Below are positions 31,240-44,885 of a stretch of 64,000 nucleotides of DNA, in pieces. The stretch spans positions 4,543,501-4,607,500 of the forward strand of contig OX327693.1 of NCBI GenBank assembly GCA_946807835.1, given 5' to 3'. A program made the position numbers and the translations under genes. Every line of letters begins with the position of its first letter. Positions within the stretch are counted from its first letter, which is position 1. This DNA is from Ailanthus altissimus (Eukaryota > Streptophyta > Magnoliopsida > Sapindales > Simaroubaceae). Below the pieces are notes generated by a model. The model saw nothing but the letters and a program-made list of their open reading frames with translations, ran no database searches and was not told where the DNA came from.

Positions 31240-31870
31240 AGGGTTCAAATGATGGCATGACGGCTGCAGTAATCCAAAGGCGGTGTTATGTTGCTTTCAG
31301 TTTGTGGAATAAGGCTAGCAATGTGTAGCTCTTTGTAGTTGTATGGTTTTGTAATGGGTATAAAGCTAGAATTGATGGATATGGACGTGTGCTTCTGTGG
31401 CACATTTTTGGGGTTTTGGCTGACAATAGAAAATTTTTGAAGCCCTAAAAGAAGACTTGAAGGGCAGATGTTAACTATTTGTGGGATAGTGTTACTTTGC
31501 TAGCTTCTCAAATTGGAGGTGTGCTGTTGTGGCACAGTTTGGGGGATTTAGCAAGAAATAGAAGGATTTTTGAAGGCATGGAGGGTAAAATGTCAACTAT
31601 TTATGGGATAGTCATTTGCTAGCTTCTCCAATTGGGTGGGATGTTGCGGATGAAGCCTCAATATTTTGATTTTTCAGAGATTCTAGTCAGATTTGTTAGC
31701 TAGTCTTTTGGCTGTGTGATAGTTTTTGTTGTATAGTTTCCGAGTTGCTGCCCAAGATTGTACTACTTTTGTGCATAGCTTTCATCCTTTGTACTTACCA
31801 TACTATTATAATACATCCCACGTTTTGTACTATTATAACATATCTCACGTTTTATTTCATATTAGAAAGT
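31240..31870 (+). pseudogene. LINE 3'-end remnant downstream of gene C, with internal duplication
   Basis: Broken plus frames give GIKLELMDMDVCFCGTFLGF and LLWHSLGDLARNRRIFEG, like the end of plant LINE zf-RVT domains (FW..W.ERN.RIFE). Two units of about 125-130 bases follow each other (31387-31516 and 31517-31640), sharing GTG(C)T(T)CTGTGGCACA, CAACTATTT(A/G)TGGGATAG and TTGCTAGCTTCTC(A/C)AATTGG. Same orientation as gene C, about 160 bases after it. It is homologous in position to the remnants after A, B and D. Confidence 0.5.
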
Positions 31871-34800
31871 AAAAAACAAACATCATTTGACTGAGATCTA
31901 CAGAAGATTTGCATGACGTTATATTCTCAAAGATTGATGGTCTTGGTATTGGCATTTGGCAGAATTGGCCCTCTGATCAAAACACATTACCTTTGTCCTC
32001 GGAGGCTAGATTGCTGTTAATTGCTGCAAATTTCGAACATGCTGAAGTTAAAATTATGTAACAAATTCAACTTTCTAGTTTTCAATTCATGCAATTTATA
32101 GTTTGTTATTATCTCAAATCTGCATTTAGTTTAAAGATCAACTAATAGACCAAGAAATCAATTTTACACGTAGAAATGGGATTTGTAGACTTCAGAAAGA
32201 TTGTGAAATAAGCCCTTGTAGCAACTTGTTAGCTGTACAACGATTCGTTTGTGTATTTTTACCTCATATGGATTGATGTAAATCATTGAAAACGATCTCT
32301 AATAAGCAGCAACAGTATCATTCTGCCAATCTAAACAAAGTTTGAAGGTACTTAGAAAATTTATTATTGTCTCGAAAGTTGGCCAAGCTAATGACACAAT
32401 TCTGCAAATTGTAGACAATAGCAAATCGGCCAGTTCTAAACTCTTCAACTGCCAGTTCTAGCCTAGATAAATCTCTTCAATCACCCAATGCTTAGCTTGC
32501 AGATACTGTAACTGGTTGAGTTGTAGGACCATCTCCTTTGAGAAGAGCATTTTAACACTATAACACTCTTTTCACTGTCAGAATTGTGAACTTGTTGAGG
32601 CTTTCAGATCTTTTAAACCTCCCCAAATATGCACCAATTTCTGAAGGATTCTCTGTGTGCAACTTATTAAAACCTTGAATGCAACACTTCCTGTGAGGTT
32701 TCTATAAATGATTTTTGTCATTTCAATGTGGAGGGCTGAATGCAAACTTTCAGCCCTCCAGCATATCATCACCAAACTCAAATAATTTAACAGCACCTTG
32801 ATGATCAATCACTTTGGGGGAACATGCTTGCTAGTTGCTACAATATCGTTTAGACTTCACGATGAATTTGTACACACACAAAAATCCCAAATGCTTTTCA
32901 GCTAAGCATCAAGAAATGTCAAATTCAGTAAAAGTACTGCTTTGCTGATAAACAACAAAGATATTGAACGATCTGATGCCGTTGCCTCGCAACAATGTGT
33001 TATTTCCATTCCATAATCTGCTTCTGTTGACAAAAGTCTCAAGGTGTTCAGACTTCCCGAAAGTAGAAACAGAGAGCAATCGGTTCTTCCAAGACAGCAA
33101 CTTCCTCGGCAATTATCAAAGGCTTCAGATCAATTATCAACTCTTCTACAGTTTCCACATTTTCCCTTCCATCTTCTATTGTGGGATCCAATACATCAAT
33201 TATCAATTCTTCTAACAAATGAAGCCTAGAGATTATGATAAGAGATCATCTCCCTTGGTCCAGTATGAACATGGCTGTGATTCCCAATATTTTTATTCTT
33301 GGCTTTGTTGTAATATACATCATTTTTAAGATTTGATCTGTCACAAAACAATATCAGATATAGTTCAGACCCAAATCAAAGTATAATCAATAGTAAAACA
33401 TCTAAGTTGAACAAGGCAGCATTAGGCTTCAAATCCAAAAGACAAAAAGAGAGTCCATAAGCAAAGAATAATTAGACTACAAAACAAAAAATAGTCTTAT
33501 AGGTACCAATCAAGTTCAAAATCTAAACTCAGTTCAGAGCATATGCCTAATCTAGCTAAACTTAACGGGCTTGAGGTCCTAAACCATACAATTTGACCTA
33601 ATTCAGCAAAATTTGACAAACAATAAACTCATTGCCTTTCAAAATTCTCATGGCCCTAATCATCAACTTGTTTATTTATGCATATACATGGAATTGACAG
33701 AGACAAAGAAAGCATACTGATATCTTTTTAGAAATAAAAATAGGACATTATAGCACATAACACCCTGCTTTTTAGTTTCCAAAGCAATAAACACCTCAAT
33801 TGATCATCTGAATAAAAGTCGAGCAAAATCAGCTGCTCCTAACCCTCCAATGATTCTTTTCCTCACTATTATCTGCTAAAAGAAATAAAAACAATACTTA
33901 CCCACAAAGATAGCCATGATACTAACTTAGACCAAAACATGAATTTGACATGCAACCAAAGAAAATGGCAAAGAAAGGATGTAAAGTCAGCCTAGGTAAT
34001 TTAAAGAAACGGTGAAGAAAATAAATGAAAAACCATCCAATTTTTCTTCAAAAACTAAATAAAATATAAAACTCAAGGCATGCATATAAGAAACTCACTC
34101 AAGATTGTTTATTTATTTAAAGTTCCCCATGGTTCTCATTATCCAATTGTTTATTTATGCATAGACATGAACCAGATAAGAGACAAACAAAGCATACCAA
34201 TGTTCACAAAAAGACCCAGAGGAACAGAGGAAACATTCCTTGGTTCTACTGTATGGCCAGAGATACTGACAGGTAAGTAGTAACTTTGACAAAAGAGACT
34301 CAAGACAGGCTGTTGGCAGCAGCAGTTCCAACTGGTTCTGTTTTTCATTTTCTGGATTTCGTCCAATCAGATCCAATCTAATCTGCCAACTCACCAAATT
34401 CAATCAAAATTTAACAGGTTTGTTAGAGAATTGGATTTTAAACCCCTCTAACAGGTACTAGTTGTATTTTGGAAATCCGCCAAATCCCCATGAAAGTTAT
34501 GATAATATTACAAAAAAAGACAATCTCAACCGAGCAGATTTGGCAAAGTACAAATATATCCATTCATTTTCCCCTGCTTTCATCATATCATTTTGCCTCT
34601 TAACGCTTCTCTACTCAAACATAAGAAGAACTACAAAAAATAGATAATTAAAATAAGTAAAGTCAAAGTTACAATTAGATAATTGCAAGGGTTAATAATG
34701 AAAAAGAATTGAACAAACTGTTCACAAAAACTGGGAATGACCTTATAATGACAAAGGATATCGAGATTGCATAAAATGAATAAACTATTAGATATTTTCT

Positions 34801-36267
34801 ACCATGTATTGACTAAACATGGAATACTCTCATCTTACCTACAAAGCAGTCAAGAGTAACGTAGAGATTATGGATGTTAGTATTACTCCTATGTGATTGA
34901 TGCAAGCATAAAATGAAAGGGAAAGAAATTTGTCCGAGAAGGACAAGGATTAATTTAAAAATGCGTGGGAAAGAGATTTATAATTTTATGAAGAGTCAAA
35001 ATTTTGGGTCATGATATGGCAAAATCTTGGTACCAAAGAAGAAAAACAGTAAACATCAAAAATGTGGGAACAATTAACCTCACTATTAGAATCAAACAAA
35101 ATAAATGATTGAACAAGCTATGAAGGAAAAAAAATGTAATCTAAACTAATAGCATTCACATAATACTAATGATGCAGGGCTCATATTGCTTGCACCAAGA
35201 AATACATTCAAAGTTAAAAGAGGTAAATGTCATATAATCAGTGAGACTCAAGAAAAAAAAAAGAAGTAAACTTGTACCCCTATTTTCGAAGTTGATGATA
35301 TGTTATTTTTTAAATCAGAATTGAAGTCAATGAATATCCACAAGAAGATATCTGATAAGACTGTTCTAATTACCCACAAATTTTAATTTTATTATCGTAA
35401 AAAGGCCTGAATATGAAGAAGCAATTTGACCTAACAAAGAAGGTCAATAACAGTAGTAAGAACTCTTCCGAGGTTTATGATTTTGTTCAATATAAATTGT
35501 TGAAATTACCTTGCAGATCAAAAGGACAAAGGATGGACTATATCAATCTCCTGACATTAAACAACTTGTTTCCAACCTTGAGTCCTTGCGAAATCTTTTT
35601 GAAAGCAAATAAAACATCTCCAAAAAGAATGGATGCAAAGATGCAAAGACTGAAGCTATGCCATAAATTTACAGCAACAAGACTGCGGCATTGCACGAAC
35701 AAAGAGGCTCCCAAGGTTTTTGAAAATGACCTGGAATTCCAAAGTCAGTGCTCACATGATAAAACAGAAAAAAAATTGAGAAACATAGTAATTTTCAGCA
35801 CCAACACCAAAAGGATTGAAAAGAGAAGCAAAGTGTTTATTTTCCTCAAAAAATCCAGAAGAAGCAAAGGAAAAGGTTGTAAAGGACGAATGAAGAGAAG
35901 GTAACAAACAAAAGCTGACATCTAGCAACTATCAAAAAGAGCACCAAGGGGGCTAAAAAGACCCTCAATTCAGCCAACTCATCAGAACTTTAAGAGCAGA
36001 TGGAGCTTAATTGGCTCCATTAAATCTGTATTCTATTTAAGATGATAAAGCAACAAATTGGTCATCTAGAACAGAAACGTCCATTTTATATATATATATA
36101 TAATTAATCTAGTAGACTATCCAACTTACCATATAGCGAGTTCTTAAATATTTTATAGTATATTATAAATTGTATAAAAATAATAAAAAAATTTATAAAT
36201 TTATTAAATAATAATATGTGACAGTATTATTTACTATATGATAAATTATATAACCGATTAAATCATT

Positions 36268-36298
<31 letters not shown>

Positions 36299-36560
36299 TA
36301 ATTATGCTTTGATTCACTTCAGAAATCTTACAAATCTACAAATCTTTGGTATTCACTATTATGTAGGGTATGTTAATTTAAAATCATAAACAAAATCAGA
36401 TGTTGGCCATTATAAATCTTAAATATCTAGAAAACAGCAAAAGTCCTGAATTGAGCCGTTAGTTTCATTTATCAAAACCCTAATTTCCTTTTTCATTTCT
36501 ATTTCTCAGCGATCAAATTGAGATGTGCAAAAGTACAGTAAAAATGACAAATAGTTAAAA
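31870..36560. other. Intergenic stretch with gene-like but unidentified segments
   Basis: Base composition is less AT-rich than the flanks, and several minus-strand segments look transcribed or formerly coding (about 32400-33230 and 34150-34400; for instance LPVSISGHTVEPRNVSSVPL near 34250). Frames are short and broken and I recognise no family. Two related 60-base stretches, about 33655-33715 and 34135-34205, share TTTATTTATGCATA(T/G)ACATG and AAAGCATAC. A 163-codon lysine-rich plus frame at 35413-35904 has no recognisable domain. TA runs lie at 36086-36102 and 36268-36298. Confidence 0.35.
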
Positions 36561-38619
36561 GAAACAACAAAAATAAACTAAGAAAATTTAGAAATAAATT
36601 ATCACTCACATGGATGTTTATTGCCCACCAAAATTTGGAGGATGTTGACCTTGTTTTAAGGGCTTAATGGTTGACTCTTGGACAAACAGGAGCCGTTGGA
36701 TTAAAATACAATGGAGCTTAAGCAAATAAAAAGCGTTAATTTCATTTCACCTCCTCGTAGTTTTATAAATATCCACTTGACCCTACTTGTTTGCAAATAT
36801 CATTTTCCCCCTAGCCGTTATCGACTTTCCTAACTTTGACCAAAGTCAATTCTTGGTGGCGCGAAAGCGCGGGTGTATTTAAAACCTTCAACTCGATTTT
36901 TGTCAGCAAATGTAACAAATTTAGTGGTTATGTCTTAAACGAAATAATTAGACATATATTTTGTTAATGTAATAATTTTTTTAATATTTTAGATAAGTAA
37001 GATACGCTTCACACACCGTGCATACTATTAAACTACGTCTTTTAGTGCAACTTTTTTTTAAAAAAAAATGTATTTAATCTTATTTTCTCTTAAAATTTTA
37101 ATTCAAATTCAATTTCTTAAAAAGTTCAATATAGTTTATAAATTCTAAATTTGAATATTTTGAAAAAACCTCAACTAAGTTCCTGTGAGAAGGCCCAATG
37201 CAACTTATTAGGAAGAATTGTCACAAGTGTCCAAAGTTTTAGCCCGTATAAAATTATTTTCGACAAAGAATTCTTAATCCCGTTACCCTTTTATGAGACC
37301 GAATATTAATATTATGACACAATTTTTTATTTTATTATAGAAACATTATATTTTGATTCAATGTGGTAATAGTGTTGTATTTTCTAATCATACAACATTC
37401 GTTACATTTTAATTTCTTATCAATATAATATGAATATTATCATTTAAACTTGTATCACTGAAATTATACACAAGCTCGAATTAGATTCTTCTGCTAGTTG
37501 CATATACAGTTACCTTGTTATTATTGTTTTCATATAATTATTAGTGTAATGGCTCTTGTTATGATTTTATTTTAAATAAATGATAATGAAGTATATTTTA
37601 TTTATTATTGTTTAAAAATTAATGTTTTTTTATTTTAATATATTAGATTTAGGTGTTTTTGTCACACGAGTAAATTCTTAGATGTGTCCGTTGCACATTT
37701 TTCACATAACGTTCAAAAATTGTATAAATACATCATGCGATGTACAAGTGCCGCATATTGGATGCTTGATATAAACCCTCTCTATCCAACATCTCGACAA
37801 CACCCATTCTTCATATTTTATTTAGTATATTTAATTAATTAATTTTTTTAATATAATTAAAAAATATTAACTAAATAAATTAAATAATTAAATTCAATAA
37901 GTATACTCAATAAATTGAATTCAATTAAAAAATTAAATTAAATAAACTTTTTATTTATTTATGCTGATCTTAATTATCTCCCACAATTGTCCTCATAATT
38001 TTTTTTTTAAAAAAAACGTCAAAAAATTATTTTAAAAAAAAAGAGAGAAAAAATTGGCCGTTGAGTGCCACTGCACCAATGGGCGCTATGCACACATGTA
38101 CTGAGGCGGGCATAAGGTTTTCTTTTTCAAAATCTATAAACTAAATAATTAAATAAAAATAAAAAGAAATTAATTCAAATATACTAATTAAATTAATTTC
38201 TTTTCATGTTTGTGCGGCCTACGAGTGCCGCGTCCAAGACGTGCAATATTATAACACCAATTTTTAACATTTTACATATAGAAACATTGTTTAAATAATA
38301 AAAATAAACTTTTTTTTGCCTTTTTTTTAATATTTTAAATACAAAAGATTAAAACAAAAAGTATTTTATGGTTAAAAAAGATTTAAGCTATTTTCGAAAA
38401 TTTTCCTTTGGCTCTCTTTTTTGTTTTTGGAAGTTGTTAGCTCACATATGAAGAAAATACAATGTAAATAAAGTGTAAAAAATAAAAAATTAAATTATAA
38501 GAATATTTATAATATTTTAAATTTTTAATAGAGTGTATTAGTATAGAGAGAGTGTCAGACAAAAGGAAGGTTTAAATAAAACCACCATATACAAATAAAT
38601 TATAAGATAAATGTGAAAG
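36560..38619. other. AT-rich intergenic DNA, no gene seen
   Basis: No coding frame. Two GC-richer islets (37730-37800 with CGATGTACAAGTGCCGCATA; 38060-38245 with GTGCGGCCTACGAGTGCCGC) share the word (A/G)AGTGCCGC and may belong to one decayed repeat. Nothing firmer. Confidence 0.35.
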
Positions 38620-38899
38620 AGTTTTTTTTTTGAAATAAAAGACATTAATTAACAAGGATTTAAAGAGTCTTGAATAACAGAGTTTTTGATATAGTTCAAA
38701 ACTAACTCATGTTAAAAAAAATCAGAGTGTAAACTCAAAGCATACTTAATCAATTCATGAGCTATCTTATTCAAAGAGCGGGGAGCATAAATGACTTTAT
38801 AGGAGTAAAACAGATGCAAAAGATTAACAATATCTTATAAAAAAAGACCAAATTCAAAAAATGAATGAGTCTCTAAAGTAATATCATGAATAATAAATT

Positions 38900-39418
38900 A
38901 GGCATCTGATTTAAATTCAATAACCTATAAATTCATTTTCTTAGCAAGAATGAGACCTTTTTGAATAGCAAAAGCCTCTATAATATGCACAAAGTAGAAT
39001 GCATGGAGGGGAAAAGAAGTTGAGAGTAAAACCTTACCATAAAAGTCCCGAATAACCACTCATAGACCTGTTCGACCATTGTCTTTACACATAGTAACAT
39101 CAGAGTTTATTTTAATACAACCAATGCTAGGACGACGCCAAACAAATATAAAAGAATTAGGATTTTTTGAAGTTGGTTTATTAGTTTGTTGGTATTCATA
39201 CAGAAAATGCTTGGATCAGTCAATAATATGAATAACATCCCCTTGATAATTATTGTGAATGGATTAGTTCCTAACAAACCAAACTCTCTAAAAAATAACC
39301 AGAAGGAGCTCAAGATTATCATGAGACAATTGATCCATGCAAGAGATGAAGAAATCCAAAGTAGAGGTAAGGTAATTACAAATAATACCATGCATGAAAG
39401 AGCAAGCATCCCGTACAA
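38900..39418 (-). pseudogene. LINE RNase H / C-terminal region remnant
   Basis: The 103-codon frame at 39107-39418 and broken frames below it give the part after zf-RVT, including ALSCMVLFVITLPLLWISSS, and further down FYSYKVIYAPRSLNKIAHEL, the usual F.(F)VPR..N..AH.LA+YAL of retroelement RNase H. Several stops. Non-functional. Confidence 0.6.
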
Positions 39419-39894
39419 GGTTTAAAAGCTTGCAAAGCCAAAGGGAATGGATGGAGTTCTCAACCCCAATATCACACCTAAGACAAAACTAGCCAATGGG
39501 GACATGATGATGCTGAAGGTTGACATAAGCTGGGATCTAGTTATGAGCTGCCTTTTAAATAAAATATTTTACCTTTTGCAAAATACCTAAGAGCCAAAGA
39601 AGTTTCCATCAAAAAGAGACTACCGAAGAACCCGAGCATCCTATAACCCCCTTCAAAAATGATAGAAGCCAGTAACCGCTTTTAACCGAGTAATGACCAT
39701 GTTTGTCATAATGCCACATGAGAAAATCTTGTAGAGCCAATGCATTAGCCGAGGTAGGGATGCTAAAAATGGCCTTCTAATCTTTCAAAAAATAAAGATC
39801 TTTTAACAAGCTCAACATTTCATGCACCTAAAGCAATTTTTAACTCAGACACCAAAAGATGGCTAGGGAATAAATGGGGGAATAAAGGTTGATG

Positions 39895-41290
39895 AACACT
39901 TGAAATTACACATTTATTAAGGATTTTACATCATTTTTTTTATATTACTAATGTCTTTAACCCCCTTAAATTAAGTATGTTTACAATATTGTACTTAATT
40001 AACTTTTAACTGTTTTGTGGTAAATTCGGTAAAATAAGCATAACTTTCTACCTATGAGTCTAATTAGAGTGATTCTTGATCATATAAAGAACTGACTCAA
40101 TATGCTAACATATTATATTTTAAAAATTATTTAAAATTCGAGCGTTTAGAGGGTTAAAATGGCTTTGAACATAACTGATCTGCAGTACAAGCACAGTCAG
40201 TACAAGCACAGTCCAAATAGTTATCAGTATTTGGCCTATAACTATAAAAATATATATCTAATACGTATGAGATAACTCAATTTAGAAAGATAAGAGACTT
40301 ATATACAACTTTAATTTCTTGAGTGAAAGTTAATTCGGACCACATCAATTCTAAATTAGACAATCAAATAGGTGCATTAATGATAATCAATGCAAATTAG
40401 TTGCCACCCTTCTTGACTTTTATCATTCAAGTAGTTTCCTCTTCATTTGTCTTAATTTATTCATGCTTTTTTTAATAAACAGGTGACCTGTTTGTGCCCA
40501 AAGCATGTAATTAGAGAGATAAATTTTAGTTTAAAATACTTGTCTTTTATATTATCTCTTTATAGTATTATTTCTCTTATTTATTATTCTAAAGTTATGT
40601 TATTTCTTCTTCAATCTTTTTTCTTTTTTTTTTAATTTATTATATCCAAGTAATTATTTTTTTACTAAGGTGAAATGGTGAAACTCTTGGTAAGGTAATA
40701 AGATATACTTAATTCTTATTCATGAATTTAATGTTTCATTCTTAAGTTATGCAAATTTATATATGATGTATTTATTTTGTTTGCAATATTAATACCCTTT
40801 CTTGTGAAGTGGTGTATCTTGATTTATTATAAATAATTTTTATAGTTGGTACAATAAATTCTTGAAACTATTTACAAGATTTGGCATAGATATCTTTTTT
40901 TTTGTAAAGTAGGAGTCTTGATTTATTGTAGACAAATATAAAGATTGACATAATAAATACTTGAACCCATTTATAAGATTTGGTGTATAATAATTGAAAA
41001 AAATAAATACGAGTAAATATATAAATAGTGATGAACTTTAATTGTTATATCTTTCGATTGGAACCTCATTTTTGTGAGGATTGTAATTGAGTTATAAAAA
41101 GAGTTGAATATATTTTTATTTCATATGCCAAAAGTGGATCCCCTAACTTTAGCTTTTATTTTAATTAGTAATTGAATTATTATTTGCAAACATCTTATAC
41201 TACTTTAATTGTCTTTAAAGTATTTATAGTTTGTAATTTTATTTATTACTTCGACAATCCTACATTTGAGAATAAACTCGTATATTCTGA
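39895..41290. mobile_element. Unclassified AT-rich insertion inside the LINE
   Basis: LINE-like coding traces stop near 39890 and resume near 41290, whereas the DNA between has no coding trace, is very AT-rich and contains an internal duplication (TTGATTTATT(A/G)TA(A/G)A and ATTTA(C/T)AAGATTTGG(C/T) blocks at about 40815-40890 and 40918-40985). TG at 39890 and CA ends are possible, as for a solo LTR, but no target duplication could be confirmed. Confidence 0.4.
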
Positions 41291-41399
41291 ACGTGTCAAA
41301 GGTTTAAAAGAGTATGCCTTAGACAGCCATTGATCATAATAACTCACGGCTCTAGAGAAAACTTTTCCAAAGAAAAATGGTAGAAGAATTAGCCTTAAC

Positions 41400-43070
41400 T
41401 TTAATAAAAGAAGAATTATGGAAGTAAAATCTCCTCAATACATGACTAACAAAAGCTTCAGGGTATGTAACAATACGTCAACCATATTTTGCAAGCATAA
41501 CTTGGTTGAAACCTAATAAGTCTCTGAAACCTACCCCCCGTCATTCTTATATTTGCAAAGTGAAGCCCATGTGCATCAGTGTGGCTTACGATGCTCATCA
41601 TTGCCACCCTACTAAAATCGAGCACAAAGAGCGTGTAATTCATTAATAAGAGACTGAGGGAACTAAAAGAGATTCATAGAATAGGCTGGAATAAATTGAG
41701 TTACTACCTTTATAAGAATTTCACGACCACTTACAGAAAATAAATGCCTTTTCCACCCTTTAAGCTTGTTCCAGATCCTATCCTTTATAAAGGCAAAATG
41801 ATGTTTCTTATTTCTCCCACTAAAACTTGGCAGTCCCAAGTATTTTTCTTGACAAGGAACCTCTTTAATAGCTAAACATGTTATCAAAGAAGAAGAGATA
41901 TTGTTGTTAATAGAAGAGCTAAAATAAACTATCGATTTTTGAAGTTAATTACTTACCCTAAAGCTACCGCATACTTATAAAGAATCTCCTTTAAAGTCAG
42001 ACAATCAAATAATTGTACCTTAGAAAAAATCAAACTATCATTTGCAAAAAATAAATGAGAGACTGTTGGGCCATTGCGTCCATAGCGAACCCTATGAATC
42101 GCTCTTCAGAGTTCAGCCTGATGAATTAAAACAGATAACCCTTCTATACATATAATAAAAAGATAAAGGGATAAAGGATCACATTGCCTCAGGCCTTTTG
42201 AAGGAATAGTAAAACCCTCTGGTTTTCCATTTAAAATGATAGAATAAGAGGCAGAAGAAACATAACTCATGATCTTTTTACATCAACTCACCGAGAAACT
42301 TATGGTTTTCATTATAGCATCCAGAAAACCCTATTCAACGCAATTGTATGCCTTAAACATATCCAATTTCAGAGTCATTATATCATTATTTATGCCTTTT
42401 CTACGTTTAACTGTATTAATACATTCAAAACCAATGATAGCATTATCAATGATGAGCCTTCCAAGGATGAAAGCACTCTGCTCCAAAGAAATAACATCAT
42501 TTAAAACACCACAGAGCCTATTAGCAAGAGCTTTTGTAATGATCTTATAAATAACATTACAAAGACTGATGGGTTGAAAATCTGAGGGATGCTAGAGAAG
42601 ATCAACCTTAGGAATCAATAAAATAAAGGTGTGATTAATCCTCTCAAGATCACCAGACCCATTGAGAAAACTCAAACAAGCTAAAGTAACCTCTTAACCT
42701 ACAATGTCCTAATACTTTTGATAAAACAAGACAAGCATTCCATCTATACTCAGGGCACTTGTAGGATGCATTTGAAAGAGAGACCTATAAACCTCAACAA
42801 AAGTAAAAGGGACATTTAAAATATGACACTAATGCCCAGATAAGCGAGAAGTAACACAATTTGTCACCATTCATAACACATCGTACGAAGGTTCTGAGGA
42901 AAAGAAAATACACCTGAAATAAGACAAAGAATCTGATCCATAGCATCTAAGGTTTCTTGCCAAACATTGTGAGAGTTAAAAAGACTAGAGATTTCATTCT
43001 TTTTTTTCCTGCTTGTGGCTTTATGATGAAAGAACATAGTATTTCTATCACTAGCTCTAAGCCAGCTCAC
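41400..43070 (-). pseudogene. LINE reverse-transcriptase remnant
   Basis: Pieces in consecutive minus frames: SWLRASDRNTMFFHHKATSR at 43070-42864 (before the RT core), broken RT core through 42800-42100, then EKYLGLPSFSGRNKKHHFAF and GREILIKVVTQFIPAYSMNL at 41887-41663, the characteristic post-RT block of plant L1 elements. The catalytic part is not continuous. Non-functional. Confidence 0.75.
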
Positions 43071-43469
43071 CCGAGATCTCTGCTTCTAATAAAGCTCATT
43101 TTTATACATTAACACCTCTACCTATTTTTTGACTCTCCTAATTTCTCTCCATGAAAAAGCATTAATGTTCTTATTAAGAGAAGCAATAAGATTTTGCTTA
43201 TCTTTAATATCAAGGAAAAGCCTACGAAAGGAAGACTTATTCCACCCATGAAGAGACCGACCAATACTCTTCAAATTCCTGTGAACCGAATCCAAATTGT
43301 CATCAATAGAATTCCAACCATGTAGAATAATATCATGAAAATCCTCCTCATCAGCCTATGCTTCCTCAAAGTGAAAGCAACTACTTGTATGAAAATAAGA
43401 CTGAAACGAGCATTTCATTTCTAAGAAAATCAAGATTGGGCGATAATCAAAATCCCAAAATTTCAAATG

Positions 43470-44024
43470 TCAAACCACTGCCCATGGGAATAAAGACTGC
43501 CAAAAATGATTATAGACAGCTTTATCCAAATGCTCGTGAATAAAATTACACTCATGTTGATCGTTACACCAAGTAAAGCAAAGGCCAACAAACCTTAAAT
43601 CCATAAACTGACAATCATCAAAAGCCTCACGAAAATTATTCATCAAAGGATGAGATCTTTTTACCCCACTCTCCTTATCAGAATAATAAAAAATCTCACT
43701 AAAATCACCACTGCATAACCAAGGAAGAGAGGACATACCATGCAATTGGCAAAGTAAATTCCAAGTATGGCAATGCTGACTAGAATTAAGGTGGCGATAA
43801 AAACTAGAATATCTCCAAAACTTATCATTGTGATTATTAACAATAATATGTATATGAAATCGGGAGTAAGAGAGAAGCTTAACCTTAACTTGAGAAGACC
43901 AGAACAAAGTTAGACCACTGTTATTGCCAAACTTTTCTACAACTAGTTTCCAAAAAAAACCAAAATGAACTTTAAAGTTTTTCATCTGAGAGTGAAATGA
44001 TAATGTTTCTATGAGAAAACCCAC
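43470..44024 (-). pseudogene. LINE endonuclease remnant
   Basis: A 184-codon frame carrying the L1 endonuclease second half: WLCSGDFSEIFYYSDKESGV (the usual W...GDFN), FMDLRFVGLCFTWCNDQHEC (the usual DL...G..FTW.N), and a LDKAVYNHFWQSLFPWAVV end. The N-terminal catalytic part is decayed. Confidence 0.75.
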
Positions 44025-44885
44025 ATCTGGCTATGTTTTCGTAGCAACTTGTGCAAGATTTGGAATAACTAGGGATTGCCCATACCTTGAACATTCTAAC
44101 AAAAGAGATTCATAATGATCGACAGTCCTGTACCTCTGCAGGAGCCGCCGTTAAAGACATATAAAGAACACTAGTAGAAGTTGCAATGCCATCTCGAAAA
44201 GTATTAAGAGGGTTCTCTTCATCAGCAAAGTCAAAATCTAATGTCCTTTTACCAAATTTACCCCCACGTGTCTATTTGTCAGCCATAATAGAAATATAAG
44301 AGTGAAATTTTTTTCGTTTACCTTACTTAGGAGAAGAAGTTGCTAAGGCCAACCGGTAAAGTAACTTTCCAGGACTAACACTAAAGTTATTATGATGTCT
44401 GTGACCTTTATGAGGATTGGGCATCAGCCTCGAAATATTCTGACATCTTTTTTTAAACTTTTGCTTCTCATTAGCATTTTCTCAGTCTCTACAGAGTTGA
44501 AATTGAAGAAATCTTGGAGAATTATATCTTGTAATATACCAATAATCTCACCAAAAACTTGCACCCCCGATAGTGAATTCGATAAACCATTAGAAGCATT
44601 TGGCCACATAATAAGAAAAATATCTAAAAAAGGATTGTCCCCTATTGGGGATATAATTGACTGAGGAAGCAAATGGCTACCAGGATCAATACTCGTAACC
44701 TTTGAAGGGTAATGCAAAGAATCAACAGGTGACACCAAGGTAGGAGAAGCTTTTCCACTATGACTAGTTCTTTGTTTAGGACTACTAATCTAGATACCTA
44801 TATCTTGCGCATCTGTGTAGTACTAGATCCACGAGCCATGTCATCAAACAATAGTCCTTTGCCTTTATCAATTCCTAAAAGTTGA

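Noticed and set aside
35413..35904. 163-codon lysine-rich plus-strand frame
   Set aside because: It is the longest frame in the area, but its composition follows from A-rich DNA, it has no recognisable domain, and the opposite strand looks more like transcribed sequence. Not called as a gene.
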